Positions 7,497 through 15,810 are shown, counted from the first letter of the stretch. The stretch is DNA of 64,000 bases from an uncultured Eubacteriales bacterium (GCA_934371135.1 CAKRNO010000005.1:1-64000); one strand, 5' to 3'. Notes: a model not told the origin generated them from the sequence alone. Made by a program: numbers and translations.

Positions 7497-8855
7497 TTAT
7501 CCCACGCTGATTTCTTCCGTGGGGTTCTTGATGGAATTGACATAATCCCGCTTCAGGCGGAACGCTATCGCCAGGGAGATGGGACCGACCCTGCCGAAAT
7601 ACATTGCGGCAATGAGAATGCTCTTTCCGGCGCCCCCCAGCGTCGGGGTCAGGCTCTTTGAGAGACCGACAGTCGCCGTCGCGCTCACGGTTTCGTACAG
7701 GACATCCAGTGCGGGGGCCGGGGTCACGGCTGCGAGCAGTACCGTTGCCAGGAAAACGGTGCAAAAAGATGTGCTCAAAACGGCGACCGCCTTGTTCAGC
7801 ACCTGTTTCGGCAAATTCCGGTGGAACAGGGACACCTCGTTACGGTTGCGGATGGCTGCATACGCCGCAGTGAACAGCACCACGACCGTCACGGTTTTGA
7901 CACCGCCCGCCGTACCGACGGGCGAGCCGCCGATAAACATCAGGAGCAGACAGACCACCGACGCCGCCCCCGTCAGGTTTTCCTGCGGCAAGGTTGCAAA
8001 GCCTGCCGTCCTTGTGGTAACGGATTGGAACAGGGCGACCTGCACCTTGTCGAAGAAGGAGAGCGGCGCCAGCGTCAGCGGATTGCGGTATTCCAGCGCG
8101 AGGATGGCAGCCGCGCCGCCGAAAAGCAGTACCGCCGTAGACGCCAGCACGATTTTGCTGTGCAGCGTCAGATGCCGGAAGCATCGCCATTTTTCCGTGC
8201 GGAACCTCCTGCATACGCGGATGACGTCCCACCAGACGATATACCCGAGACCCCCGAGCACAATCAAAGCTTCCGTAACGAAATTCATCATGGGGTTCGT
8301 CGCATAATCACACAGGCTGTTCTCCCCGATAATATCCATCCCGGCATTGCAGAAAGCCGAGACGGAATTGAAAACGGAGACCCAGATCCCCCGCGCGCCG
8401 AGGTCCGGGACCAGTACCGTCATGTAGAGGAGCGCCCCTACCGCCTCGACCGAGAGGGTGCCGATAATCACCTTTTTGACAAACCGCACCACGCCGGAGA
8501 GCGTCGTCAGATTGAATGCGTCACTGATCAGCAGACGATCCTTCAGCCCGATTTTCCGGTGCAGTGCGATCATCACCCCGGAGATGACCGTAATCACCCC
8601 GAGCCCGCCTATCTGGATCAGCAGCAGGATGACCACCTGCCCGAAGATGCTCCACGCAGTAGCGGTCGGTAATGTCACGAGCCCCGTGACACAGGTCGCG
8701 GTCGTGGCAGTGAACAGCGCGTCGAGGTACGACACCGTCACTCCGTCCCGGGCGCTGATCGGCAGCACCAACAGCGCACTCCCGAAAAGGATGGTGACCA
8801 GAAAGCTGATCATGATCACCTGCGTTGTCGATAATCCCGTTTTCTTTCTTCTCAT
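7497..8855 (-). CDS. ktrB: KtrB/TrkH potassium transporter membrane subunit
   Basis: A 452-residue membrane protein of the Trk/Ktr/HKT family, moving K+ into the cell with KtrA. Four selectivity-filter-like repeats are visible, for example ATTATCVTGL in the first and VGTAGGVKTV in the third, and SATATVGLS in the fourth. The start MRRKKTGLS is chosen because it gives the usual family length; its ribosome site (AAGAGA) is weak. A promoter (8896-8924) lies 41 bases upstream of the start codon, so upstream in-frame codons up to 8975 are not used. Confidence 0.92.
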   Translation of the reverse strand: MRRKKTGLSTTQVIMISFLVTILFGSALLVLPISARDGVTVSYLDALFTATTATCVTGLVTLPTATAWSIFGQVVILLLIQIGGLGVITVISGVMIALHRKIGLKDRLLISDAFNLTTLSGVVRFVKKVIIGTLSVEAVGALLYMTVLVPDLGARGIWVSVFNSVSAFCNAGMDIIGENSLCDYATNPMMNFVTEALIVLGGLGYIVWWDVIRVCRRFRTEKWRCFRHLTLHSKIVLASTAVLLFGGAAAILALEYRNPLTLAPLSFFDKVQVALFQSVTTRTAGFATLPQENLTGAASVVCLLLMFIGGSPVGTAGGVKTVTVVVLFTAAYAAIRNRNEVSLFHRNLPKQVLNKAVAVLSTSFCTVFLATVLLAAVTPAPALDVLYETVSATATVGLSKSLTPTLGGAGKSILIAAMYFGRVGPISLAIAFRLKRDYVNSIKNPTEEISVG

Positions 8856-8895
8856 ATCCGGTCTCTTTTCACGCCGAAGTAAACTCTTTGCCAAC

Positions 8896-8924
8896 ATTCT
8901 AGCACAAATCCGATCGGATAGCAA
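8896..8924 (-). promoter_or_regulatory. promoter of ktrBA
   Basis: -35 TTGCTA, 17-base spacer, -10 TAGAAT on the minus strand; the expected start gives a leader of about 35 bases before ktrB. Confidence 0.75.
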
Positions 8925-8947
8925 CATACCCGGAAACAATGTCCTAT

Positions 8948-9140
8948 AAGCCCGGCACCGCTCGGACGGAAACACGGCGCTCCCATCTCTCGCACAATAA
9001 GAGCGCCCGTTGTGAAAGGCTCATGTTGTACGAACGGTGCCGGACAGAAAGGGAGTCCTCCGTGAAATTGCCGGCAGAAGAACGGCGCCGCATCATGGCG
9101 CGCCTGCCATCCCCATGCACCCCAAGCAACAGCCAAAATA
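8948..9140. other. nested inverted repeats, possible structured RNA
   Basis: Outer pairing CCGGCACCG near 8950 with CGGTGCCGG near 9040, inner pairing GGCGCTC with GAGCGCC. The structure lies upstream of the ktrB promoter, so it is not in that leader. On the plus strand it is followed by a terminator (9141-9171), which would fit a short RNA, but no clear plus-strand promoter is seen. Confidence 0.3.
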
Positions 9141-9171
9141 AAAATCCACCCGCCAAGCGGGTGGATTTTTT
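9141..9171. terminator. bidirectional terminator
   Basis: Stem AAAATCCACCCGC / GCGGGTGGATTTT with a three-base loop and T runs on both strands. On the minus strand it follows a possible tRNA 3'-end remnant and the GIY-YIG gene. Confidence 0.85.
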
Positions 9172-9179
9172 GGCGGAGC
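9170..9179 (-). repeat. possible tRNA 3'-end remnant / attachment scar
   Basis: GCTCCGCCA on the minus strand, placed directly before a terminator just as the intact tRNA-Ser end (CCTCCGCCA) is at 10240. Only 8-10 bases match, so chance is possible. Confidence 0.35.
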
Positions 9180-9263
9180 ATGAGTAACGTAAATCGAATT
9201 ATTATTGCATTAGACTATTTTGTTTTATAAACGCAATATTTATTATGTCATTTTTATGTATTT

Positions 9264-10112
9264 TCAGTTATCGTTATATCCATGTTGTATGGTGTCGAAG
9301 CAATGTTTCCAATACTGTTCGCGTTCCTTTACCCGCTCCGGGTCATAGGATAAGCCGAAGTATTCCAATAGGGTATATGTGAAGTATTTCTCAAAGTATT
9401 CGTCACCTTTTTCTTTATACAATTCTCTCAGTTTGGCGTTCCCCCCATGCTTAGAATCAAGGTAATTCCCCCAGCGTTGAGCTACGCCGTTACTACCTGT
9501 TGCAGAACCGATGTATAGTTTGCCTGTGTTCGTGTCTGTGAGGCAATAAACCCCTGTTATTTTCTTCAGTGCCTCATAATACGTTGGCATTATTTCGCCG
9601 CGAAATACCTGTCTTAATCTGTGGTACGGAAGACATACTTTGTCGTACCCTTCAAATTTTTCACCTGTATACAAGCACGGTAAAATCTCTTTTACATCAC
9701 AGTCGTTTATTCTTTCTCTTAGGTTAAATACATATCTTGCAAATGCTTGTCCTTTGTTGTGCTTGATGATAAGCCGTCCGAACATGCTCTTATATTGCTC
9801 AAGAATTTGCACCTTTGCTCGACTGTTTTCCGGTACTTCAAGTATTTTCGCTGCAGAAATAAAAAGCCATTCGTCGTGTGTCATTTTTAAAAAACTAAAT
9901 ACCCATTGTCCGGGCGTAAAGTTTCTCTTGTTGCCATACCAGCCCCAATAGCAGCAAGCATTGATACCACACTCTTTTTCATCGGGGCTCAGGCGCAACC
10001 AGCGGTCAATGAACGCTTCGCCTCCTTGCCCTGCAATCATACTCAACTCGATGCGACTGTTATTTGTTTCTTCTTCGGTTAAATGTAAAATGTCATTAAG
10101 TTTGATTGCCAT
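9264..10112 (-). CDS. GIY-YIG nuclease-domain protein
   Basis: A 282-residue protein with a C-terminal GIY-YIG domain: GVY at 187-189, YIG at 200-202, an arginine in QRW about 213, and a glutamate in the EREQYWKH segment (about 268), the residues expected for catalysis. The N-terminal 180 residues match no family I recognise. Start ATG has AAGGAG seven bases upstream. The gene and its flanks are clearly lower in GC than the neighbours and lie between tRNA-Ser and a possible tRNA-end remnant, so recent acquisition is likely. GIY-YIG proteins include homing endonucleases and repair nucleases; the role here is unknown. Confidence 0.8.
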   Translation of the reverse strand: MAIKLNDILHLTEEETNNSRIELSMIAGQGGEAFIDRWLRLSPDEKECGINACCYWGWYGNKRNFTPGQWVFSFLKMTHDEWLFISAAKILEVPENSRAKVQILEQYKSMFGRLIIKHNKGQAFARYVFNLRERINDCDVKEILPCLYTGEKFEGYDKVCLPYHRLRQVFRGEIMPTYYEALKKITGVYCLTDTNTGKLYIGSATGSNGVAQRWGNYLDSKHGGNAKLRELYKEKGDEYFEKYFTYTLLEYFGLSYDPERVKEREQYWKHCFDTIQHGYNDN

Positions 10113-10203
10113 TAATTACTCCTTAAGTACTTGCACTCTTGTAATGATAATATAAACCTCTTCAGTAAAATTTCGCCTGCTGACTCGGTCAGGGGGGTTC
10201 TTG

Positions 10204-10232
10204 TGAAAAAAAGAACACCTTGCGGTGCTCTT
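10204..10232 (-). terminator. terminator after tRNA-Ser
   Basis: On the minus strand, AGAGCACC / GGTGTTCT around GCAA, followed by TTTTTTT. Confidence 0.85.
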
Positions 10233-10239
10233 TTTTGTT

Positions 10240-10328
10240 TGGCGGAGGCAGAGGGATTCGAACCCCCGGGGGCTTGCGCCCAAACGGTTTTCAAGACCGC
10301 CTCGTTGTGACCGCTTCGATATGCCTCC
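10240..10328 (-). tRNA. tRNA-Ser (anticodon TGA)
   Basis: Minus strand begins GGAGGCATATCGAAGCGG and ends CTGCCTCCGCCA with encoded CCA. The anticodon arm CGGTC-TTGAA-AACCG region gives TGA; long variable arm TTTGGGCGCAAGCCC and T-arm GGGTTCGAATCCC are typical of class II tRNAs. Confidence 0.97.
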
Positions 10329-10362
10329 ATAGAAATATGGGGTCCTCCCCATATTTCTATGG
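10327..10362. repeat. perfect 16-base inverted repeat touching the tRNA-Ser 5' end
   Basis: CCATAGAAATATGGGG, loop TCCT, then CCCCATATTTCTATGG. The outer arm begins in the first bases of the tRNA gene. A further small hairpin, TTGTTTGCC / GGCAAACAA, lies at about 10381-10401. Up to 10555 no gene is seen. Confidence 0.85.
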
Positions 10363-10560
10363 AGAGTATAGAGATGCGCCTTGTTTGCCGCAGGCAAACA
10401 AATCCGCTTCGCTAATTCGGGAATAGCCAAAATCACTCCCGCGCCCACCGAGGGCAGAGAGGGTGGTGGCTTTTACCCGCCTGTTGTGCAGCTTTGTATC
10501 TTAACATTTGCCGTTCCAGTATAGCAAACGCTACCCGCTTTGTCAAGATTTCCGGGAGCA

Positions 10561-10596
10561 CAAAACCGAAAGCCGCGGTACGCCGCGGCTTTCGGT
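10561..10596 (-). terminator. terminator of guaA
   Basis: Fourteen-base stem ACCGAAAGCCGCGG / CCGCGGCTTTCGGT, loop TACG, then TTTTG on the minus strand. Confidence 0.88.
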
Positions 10597-10651
10597 CGAT
10601 GGATTCTATGGTATTTGTTCGCTGCCGGCACCGATGGTGCGCAGTGGCATC

Positions 10652-12520
10652 TTATTCCCACTCGACGGTTGCCGGCGGCTTGCCGGTCACGTCATAGAGG
10701 ATCATATCGACGGGGAGACCCGCCGCCTCGATGCGATGCACGATGTTCGCAAGCGCATCCGCGGGGAAATCCACGCCGGGGACGGCGGACTGCGCCGTCA
10801 TAAAGTCGTTCGTGACAACGGCACGGACGGCAATCGAGAACCTGTCTCCGATGCCGACGGGGAGCAGCACGGCAAAGCACTGCGCAATGTGACACTTTCC
10901 GTCTGCCATCGGGCGCATGATCTCGCTCGTCACGATGGCGTCTGCCTCGCGGAGCAGATCCGCTTCCTCCCGGCAGATGCGGCTGCGCACGCTGTGCAGC
11001 GTGCCGCCGACCTCGCGGCGGTTGAGCAGGTATGCGACGCGGTTGACGAAGTTCAGCTCGTTCGGGATGGTCTTCGCCGTTTTATACAGCGTATCAAAGT
11101 CAGGGGTCAGGCCCGCACCGGAAAGGATCACGAGCGAGCGGTAGGAGCGATGGTCACCCTGCACGCCGACCGACTGCACAGGCGCGAGCGCCGCCTCAAA
11201 CGGCACATCCTCCGCCGCCATAAAGTCAGCGAGGAGCCCGGATTTCTCGGCGTCGGCTGTCTTTCCGCCGTCGGTGCAGAGGATACGGACGCCGAGACCG
11301 GGGCCCGGGAACGGCTGGCGCGAGGCGATCTCCTCGTCAAGGCCCAGCATACGGGCGACCTGCCGCACCTCGTCCTTGTGCCAGTCCCAGTTGGTCTCAA
11401 TGACGTGCCCCTTGTCGCGGAGGGCACGGATGATGCCGACATCGTTGTGGTGCGTCTTGATCTTCTTGGCGTACCCGCTGACATCGGGGTTGCCGGATTC
11501 GATGAGGTCGGGGCGGAGCGTCCCCTGTCCGAGGAACGCCGTCTCGAAATCGAGGTTCAGCTTCTTCGCCGCCTCCTCGGTCACCACAAAGAACATGTGC
11601 CCGATGATGGCGCGCTTTTTCTCCGGCTCACAGGTCTCGGAGAGCGGCGCGTACGCCTCGCCGTCGATGACGAGCGGCGTGTGGAAGAACGCGTCCTCCG
11701 CATTGATGCGCTGCATCTGCGTGAGCCCCAGCTTCGCCAGATTTTCACAGATAAGGTCGGATTCGTTCTTGCGCATCATACCGTGGTCGATATGGATGCC
11801 GTACACCTGCTCCGGCTTCAGTGCCCGCACGAGCAGAGCGGCGGTCACGGCGGAGTCCACGCCGCCGCTGACCAGCACCACGACCTTACCGTCGCCGACC
11901 TTCTCGCGGATGGCGCGGATAGAAGTTTCGATACGGTCCTCGAGCGCGTAAGTCTCCTTGAGTCCGCAGATGCCGCGCACGAAGTTGTGCAGAATCTCCA
12001 CACCGTGCACGGTGGGATCCACCTCGGGGTGGAACTGCACCCCGGCGATGCGGCGCTCCTCGTTCCAGACCCCGGCGCAGACGCCGCCGGTGGATGCGAC
12101 CGTGCGGAAGCCCTCGGGGATGACGCTCACGGCGTCACCGTGGCTCATGAGCACCTTTTCGCGGCTCGAAAGCCCGGCGAACAGCGGGCAGGTCGGATCG
12201 ACGTCGATCTCGATCTGACCGTACTCCGTCTTGACCTCCGGCGCGACGGTGCCGCCGAAATGGTCTACGATCATCTGCATCCCGTAGCAGATCCCCAGCG
12301 TAGGGATACCCATGTCAAAGATCGCGGGGTCATACGTCGGTGCACCGCTCTCCCAGACGCTCGCGGGGCCGCCGGAGAGGATCATGGCGTTATATCCCTT
12401 GAGCTTGTCCGCCGGGACCCCCATCGGCAGGATGTCGGTATAGACACCCGCCTCCCGGATCTTCCGGTCGATCACCTTCGTGTACTGCCCGCCGCAGTCG
12501 ATAATTGCGAGTTTCTCCAT
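10652..12520 (-). CDS. guaA: GMP synthase (glutamine-hydrolysing)
   Basis: A 622-residue enzyme converting XMP to GMP with glutamine and ATP. The class I amidotransferase half has GICYGMQM with the nucleophile Cys78 and QFHPEVD carrying the His-Glu pair. The ATP pyrophosphatase half begins at VLVSGGVDSAV (about 223). The end DVTGKPPATVEWE is the usual GuaA terminus. At about 100 residues more than the E. coli enzyme, it belongs to the long type, with extra sequence after the PP-loop domain (around DAEKSGLLADFM to GAGLTPDFD). The start follows AAAGGAG with a ten-base gap. It is monocistronic between a good promoter and a terminator. Confidence 0.96.
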   Translation of the reverse strand: MEKLAIIDCGGQYTKVIDRKIREAGVYTDILPMGVPADKLKGYNAMILSGGPASVWESGAPTYDPAIFDMGIPTLGICYGMQMIVDHFGGTVAPEVKTEYGQIEIDVDPTCPLFAGLSSREKVLMSHGDAVSVIPEGFRTVASTGGVCAGVWNEERRIAGVQFHPEVDPTVHGVEILHNFVRGICGLKETYALEDRIETSIRAIREKVGDGKVVVLVSGGVDSAVTAALLVRALKPEQVYGIHIDHGMMRKNESDLICENLAKLGLTQMQRINAEDAFFHTPLVIDGEAYAPLSETCEPEKKRAIIGHMFFVVTEEAAKKLNLDFETAFLGQGTLRPDLIESGNPDVSGYAKKIKTHHNDVGIIRALRDKGHVIETNWDWHKDEVRQVARMLGLDEEIASRQPFPGPGLGVRILCTDGGKTADAEKSGLLADFMAAEDVPFEAALAPVQSVGVQGDHRSYRSLVILSGAGLTPDFDTLYKTAKTIPNELNFVNRVAYLLNRREVGGTLHSVRSRICREEADLLREADAIVTSEIMRPMADGKCHIAQCFAVLLPVGIGDRFSIAVRAVVTNDFMTAQSAVPGVDFPADALANIVHRIEAAGLPVDMILYDVTGKPPATVEWE

Positions 12521-12554
12521 CGAGACAAAACTCCTTTTTTCGTAATACTTTTCT

Positions 12555-12583
12555 ATTATACTCTCAAATCGGCGCGCGCGCAA
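12555..12583 (-). promoter_or_regulatory. promoter of guaA
   Basis: -35 TTGCGC, 17-base spacer, -10 TATAAT on the minus strand. No guanine or PRPP riboswitch core is evident in the roughly 30-base leader. Confidence 0.7.
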
Positions 12584-12664
12584 GACGATTTTCGGTTTTC
12601 TCCGGGTGTCCGATCGATTTTCGGCAACATAGACTGAAATGAAAGACACAAAAGGAGAAAAACA

Positions 12665-13219
12665 ATGCTTGTGACCAAGACCTACCTGCGGGAGCGGGCA
12701 GTCACCTATGCGCGCAAATGGGCGCTCAGCCGCAATCCGCTGTTCGTGGACTACACCGGCCGCGGCGGCAACTGCACCAACTTTGTCTCGCAGAGCATCT
12801 ACGCCGGCAGCTGCACCATGAATTATACCCCGGTCTACGGCTGGTATTACCTGACCGACTCGGACAGGAGCGCCTCCTGGACGGGAGTGGAGTTTCTCTA
12901 TAACTTTCTGACCACCAACACGGGTCCCGGTCCCTTCGGGCGGCAGGTGCCGCTCTCCGAAGCACTGCCGGGGGACGTCATCCAGCTGTACCGCGAGGAC
13001 GAGGGCTGGTATCATTCGCTCCTGCTCATCGGCTTTGATGAGAGCGGCGCGCCCCTGGTCGCCGCCCAGTCGAACGATGCCCTCGACCGCCCCCTCTCCT
13101 CCTATACCTATGACCAGGATCGCTTCATCCACATCTCGGGGGTGCGTCTGACCGTCCCCGACATCGGCGACTGCTACGAGAGCCTGCTCGACGGCATCGC
13201 CATCATCCCGAACGACTGA
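12665..13219 (+). CDS. putative amidase-domain (Amidase_6) cysteine hydrolase
   Basis: A 184-residue protein matching the Amidase_6 / putative amidase family found widely in Clostridia and Bacilli, which is NlpC/P60-like. The signature YARKWALSRNPLFVDYTG followed by GGNCTNFVSQ supplies the presumed catalytic cysteine (about residue 37), and WYHSLLLIGF supplies the histidine. There is no signal peptide, so it acts in the cytosol or leaves by another route. AAAGGAGAAAAACA precedes the ATG. It is transcribed divergently from guaA. Confidence 0.82.
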   Translation: MLVTKTYLRERAVTYARKWALSRNPLFVDYTGRGGNCTNFVSQSIYAGSCTMNYTPVYGWYYLTDSDRSASWTGVEFLYNFLTTNTGPGPFGRQVPLSEALPGDVIQLYREDEGWYHSLLLIGFDESGAPLVAAQSNDALDRPLSSYTYDQDRFIHISGVRLTVPDIGDCYESLLDGIAIIPND

Positions 13220-13244
13220 CGGAGAGACGCCCCCAAAACGACAA

Positions 13245-13271
13245 AGCGGAGCCTGTTTTACAGGCTCCGCT
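13245..13271. terminator. convergent hairpin between amidase and ABC-F genes
   Basis: Twelve-base stem AGCGGAGCCTGT / ACAGGCTCCGCT with loop TTT. The T tracts on both sides are poor, so termination efficiency is uncertain. Confidence 0.6.
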
Positions 13272-13281
13272 CCGTGTATGA

Positions 13282-15189
13282 TCACATGATTTCCTCATAG
13301 AGCTTAAGGAGCTCCTCCTCAATCTCCGCCCGGCGGGCATCGATCTCTGCGGCGCGTACATAATCGCTTGCCGCAGGGCCGTACAGCTCCTCCTCCAGCG
13401 CCGTGAGCTCCCGCTCCAGTACCTCGACGCGCGCCTTGGCGCGCTCCTTTTTCCGGGCGGCGGCGCGTTCTGCCGCGTTCTCCCGCTTCTGTGCCTCGAA
13501 GCGCAGCTTCTCTGCCGACGGGGCGGCAGCCGGTTTTTCCGGCGCCTCCGCGATGCGTTTTTCCCGCAGCGCGAGGTAGGCGTCATAGGCGTCATCATAC
13601 GCCTCCAGCGGATAATCCCAAAGTCCCCCCTCGGCGGCGCGGTCCAGCTCGATGATACGCGTCGCAAGACGCGAAATAAAATAGCGGTCGTGCGAGACGG
13701 CGAGGATGGTCCCCGGGAAAGCGGCGAGTGCCGTTTCGAGCGCCTCGCGGGAGCCGACGTCAAGGTGGTTGGTCGGCTCGTCGAGCAGGAGCAGATTGAC
13801 CTTCTGCTTGACGAGGATGGCGAGCGAGAGGCGCGCCTTCTCCCCGCCGGAGAGCACCGAGACCGGCTTGTCCATATCGTCGGCGCCGAACAGGAACAGC
13901 GCAAGTGCGGAGCGCAGCTCCGTCTCCGGCATGGCGGGATGCGCGCGGCGCATCTCCCCGTACACCGTCCCCGCGGGGTCAAGCCCGCGGTTCTCCTGGT
14001 CGTAATAACCGATCTTGCAGTTGTACCCGAGCTCCGCCACGCCGCGCTGCGGCGCGAGGCGCCCGAGGATGAGCTTCATGAGGGTGGATTTCCCGCACCC
14101 GTTGGCACCGAGAAAGAGCACGCACTCCCCCCGCCGCACGAGAAAATTCAGGTCGGTGATGAGCGGCGCGGTACCGTAGGAAAACGTCAGGTGCCGCACC
14201 TCCAGGACCCGACCGGCAGACGCCTCCTCGGTGGCAAAGCTGATGCGGATGTTGCGCTCGGGCGGTGCCGCCTTGGCGACGAGATCCATGCGCGCCAGCT
14301 GTTTTTCCTTGGAGCGGATGGTGACGAAATTGTGTGCCTGCCCGCACCGGCGCTGGAAATCGATGTTGGCGCGGATCTTGCCGATCTCCTTCTGCTGTTC
14401 GCGGTAGCGGTGCTCGCGGGACGCTTCTTCCTCCGCGTCGCGCTCCTTCGCCGCCGAGTAGGCGCCGGGGTACAGCCGCCCGCCCCCGCGGCGGAGCCAG
14501 AAGGTCTTGTTCGTGACGCGGTCGAGGAAGTACCGGTCATGCGAAATGACCAGAAATGTCCCGCGGTAAGCGGCGAGGTACTCCTCCAGCCACGTCAGGG
14601 CATCGATGTCCAGGTGGTTGGTCGGCTCATCGAGCAGGAGCAGATCCGGCTCGCGCGCGAGCAGCTTCACGAGCGCGAGACGCGTATATTGCCCGCCGGA
14701 GAGTGCCCCCACCGTGCGCTCCGGGTCGGGGAAACCCATCTTGGCAAGGAGCGAACGGGCGCGGGCGCGGTACGTCCTGCCCCCGAGCTCCTCATAGCGC
14801 GCGTGCAGCGTGTTCAGCGCCTCGGAGAGCCGCCCCGCCTCGGATGCCACGGCATGGGTCAGCGCATCCTCCGTCCGTGCGATCTCCGCCTCCATGGCGA
14901 TCAGCTCCGGGAATGCGGATAGCACATAGGCAGACAGGGTCATGTCGCCGAGGTAGGAGAGGTCGGTGTTCTGCGCGAGCATCCCGACCGTGGTCGAGCC
15001 CGAGAGGAACACCTGCCCCTCGGTCGGCGTATATTCCCCGGTGATACAGCGGAACAGGGAGGACTTCCCCACCCCGTTGACGCCGATGATGCCGATCCTG
15101 TCCCCCGACGCGACCGAAAAGGTCAGCCCCCGGAAGATTTCATCCGCCCCGAACGAGAGCCCGAGGTCGGATACCGTACAGATGATCAT
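13282..15189 (-). CDS. ABC-F family ATPase (ribosome-associated)
   Basis: A 635-residue soluble protein with two ABC ATPase domains and no membrane segments. Domain 1 has GVNGVGKSS, LSGGQ and LLLLDEPTNHLD; domain 2 has GANGCGKST, LSGGEKARL and LLLDEPTNHLD. They are joined by a charged interdomain linker (about 240-320), and a coiled-coil, Arg/Glu-rich C-terminal extension follows domain 2. ABC-F proteins work on the ribosomal E site as translation factors or protect against antibiotics; the linker is not long enough in sequence signal to tell these apart. AAGGA lies 11 bases before the ATG. Confidence 0.93.
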   Translation of the reverse strand: MIICTVSDLGLSFGADEIFRGLTFSVASGDRIGIIGVNGVGKSSLFRCITGEYTPTEGQVFLSGSTTVGMLAQNTDLSYLGDMTLSAYVLSAFPELIAMEAEIARTEDALTHAVASEAGRLSEALNTLHARYEELGGRTYRARARSLLAKMGFPDPERTVGALSGGQYTRLALVKLLAREPDLLLLDEPTNHLDIDALTWLEEYLAAYRGTFLVISHDRYFLDRVTNKTFWLRRGGGRLYPGAYSAAKERDAEEEASREHRYREQQKEIGKIRANIDFQRRCGQAHNFVTIRSKEKQLARMDLVAKAAPPERNIRISFATEEASAGRVLEVRHLTFSYGTAPLITDLNFLVRRGECVLFLGANGCGKSTLMKLILGRLAPQRGVAELGYNCKIGYYDQENRGLDPAGTVYGEMRRAHPAMPETELRSALALFLFGADDMDKPVSVLSGGEKARLSLAILVKQKVNLLLLDEPTNHLDVGSREALETALAAFPGTILAVSHDRYFISRLATRIIELDRAAEGGLWDYPLEAYDDAYDAYLALREKRIAEAPEKPAAAPSAEKLRFEAQKRENAAERAAARKKERAKARVEVLERELTALEEELYGPAASDYVRAAEIDARRAEIEEELLKLYEEIM

Positions 15190-15195
15190 GAGTCT

Positions 15196-15387
15196 TTATT
15201 CCTTATAATATAGACCGCAGTGGCAGTAACCGTGGAAGTCCGGGTCCGCCATCTGGCGGCGGAACTCCTCGCAGATGCATTTGTTTTCCGGCAGCCGCCC
15301 GACGCGGCAGGGGCAGTAGCCCCCCTTGGCTTCCAGCCCGGCGCGGATCTCGGCGACCACCTTCGGGTCCGGATTGAGTCGGATCAC
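15196..15387 (-). CDS. ferredoxin:thioredoxin reductase catalytic-type protein
   Basis: A 63-residue protein carrying the three C-x-C pairs of the FTR catalytic chain: CPC at 25-27, CIC at 37-39 and CHC at 55-57, with the typical ending CHCGLYY. In the family these residues bind a 4Fe-4S cluster and form the redox-active disulfide that reduces thioredoxin with electrons from ferredoxin. It is shorter than the plant enzyme (about 110 residues). Its start overlaps the thioredoxin stop by four bases, so the two should be co-translated partners. Confidence 0.88.
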   Translation of the reverse strand: MIRLNPDPKVVAEIRAGLEAKGGYCPCRVGRLPENKCICEEFRRQMADPDFHGYCHCGLYYKE

Positions 15388-15698
15388 AGCAGTGCCTCCG
15401 TGACCTCACGGAGCTCCGCCTCCCCGCTGTAGCCGACGAGCGTCTTCACCACCTCGCCGTCGCGGAACCAGAGCAGTGTCGGGATGGACGAAACGCCGTA
15501 GCGGATGGCGGTCGCCGTCGCCTCGTCCACATCCAGCCGGCACACCTTGAGCGCCGGATAGCTTTCTGCGAGCGCGTCAATGTGCGGCGAGATCATTTTG
15601 CAGGGCCCGCACCAGCGGGCAAAGAAATCGACGAGCACGAGCCCCTCCGCACGGAGCACCTCGGTCTCGAAATTCGCATCATTCAGAACCGTTTCCAT
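15384..15698 (-). CDS. trxA: thioredoxin
   Basis: A 104-residue thioredoxin with the active site WCGPC at 29-33 and the cis-proline loop SSIPTLLWF. It is a cytoplasmic dithiol donor, here expected to be reduced by the overlapping FTR-like protein rather than by an NADPH thioredoxin reductase. Start chosen at the ATG behind GGAGGAGGTAATTAAC. Confidence 0.96.
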   Translation of the reverse strand: METVLNDANFETEVLRAEGLVLVDFFARWCGPCKMISPHIDALAESYPALKVCRLDVDEATATAIRYGVSSIPTLLWFRDGEVVKTLVGYSGEAELREVTEALL

Positions 15699-15743
15699 GT
15701 TAATTACCTCCTCCCCGGAGCACTCACCCCGGGCGACGCCCTC

Positions 15744-15772
15744 ATTGTAGCAAAATGTCCCGGATAAGTCAA
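15744..15772 (-). promoter_or_regulatory. promoter of trxA-FTR operon
   Basis: -35 TTGACT, 17-base spacer, -10 TACAAT on the minus strand. Confidence 0.88.
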
Positions 15773-15781
15773 GGTTGGGGC

Positions 15782-15810
15782 TTGCCAAACGCCGATATTC
15801 GTGCTAGAAT
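15782..15810 (+). promoter_or_regulatory. promoter of pyk
   Basis: -35 TTGCCA, 17-base spacer, -10 TAGAAT, back to back with the trxA promoter. Confidence 0.8.

Noticed and set aside
8860..9140. c-di-AMP (ydaO) riboswitch controlling ktrBA
   Set aside because: Expected by function, but the ydaO core motifs are not present and the structured DNA lies upstream of the ktrB promoter.
8939..9187. Small plus-strand frame across the 9141 terminator
   Set aside because: It would read through a strong terminator hairpin and has no ribosome binding site.
10508..12637. 709-codon plus-strand frame opposite guaA
   Set aside because: The minus strand encodes an unmistakable GMP synthase with promoter and terminator; the opposite frame has no recognisable motif.
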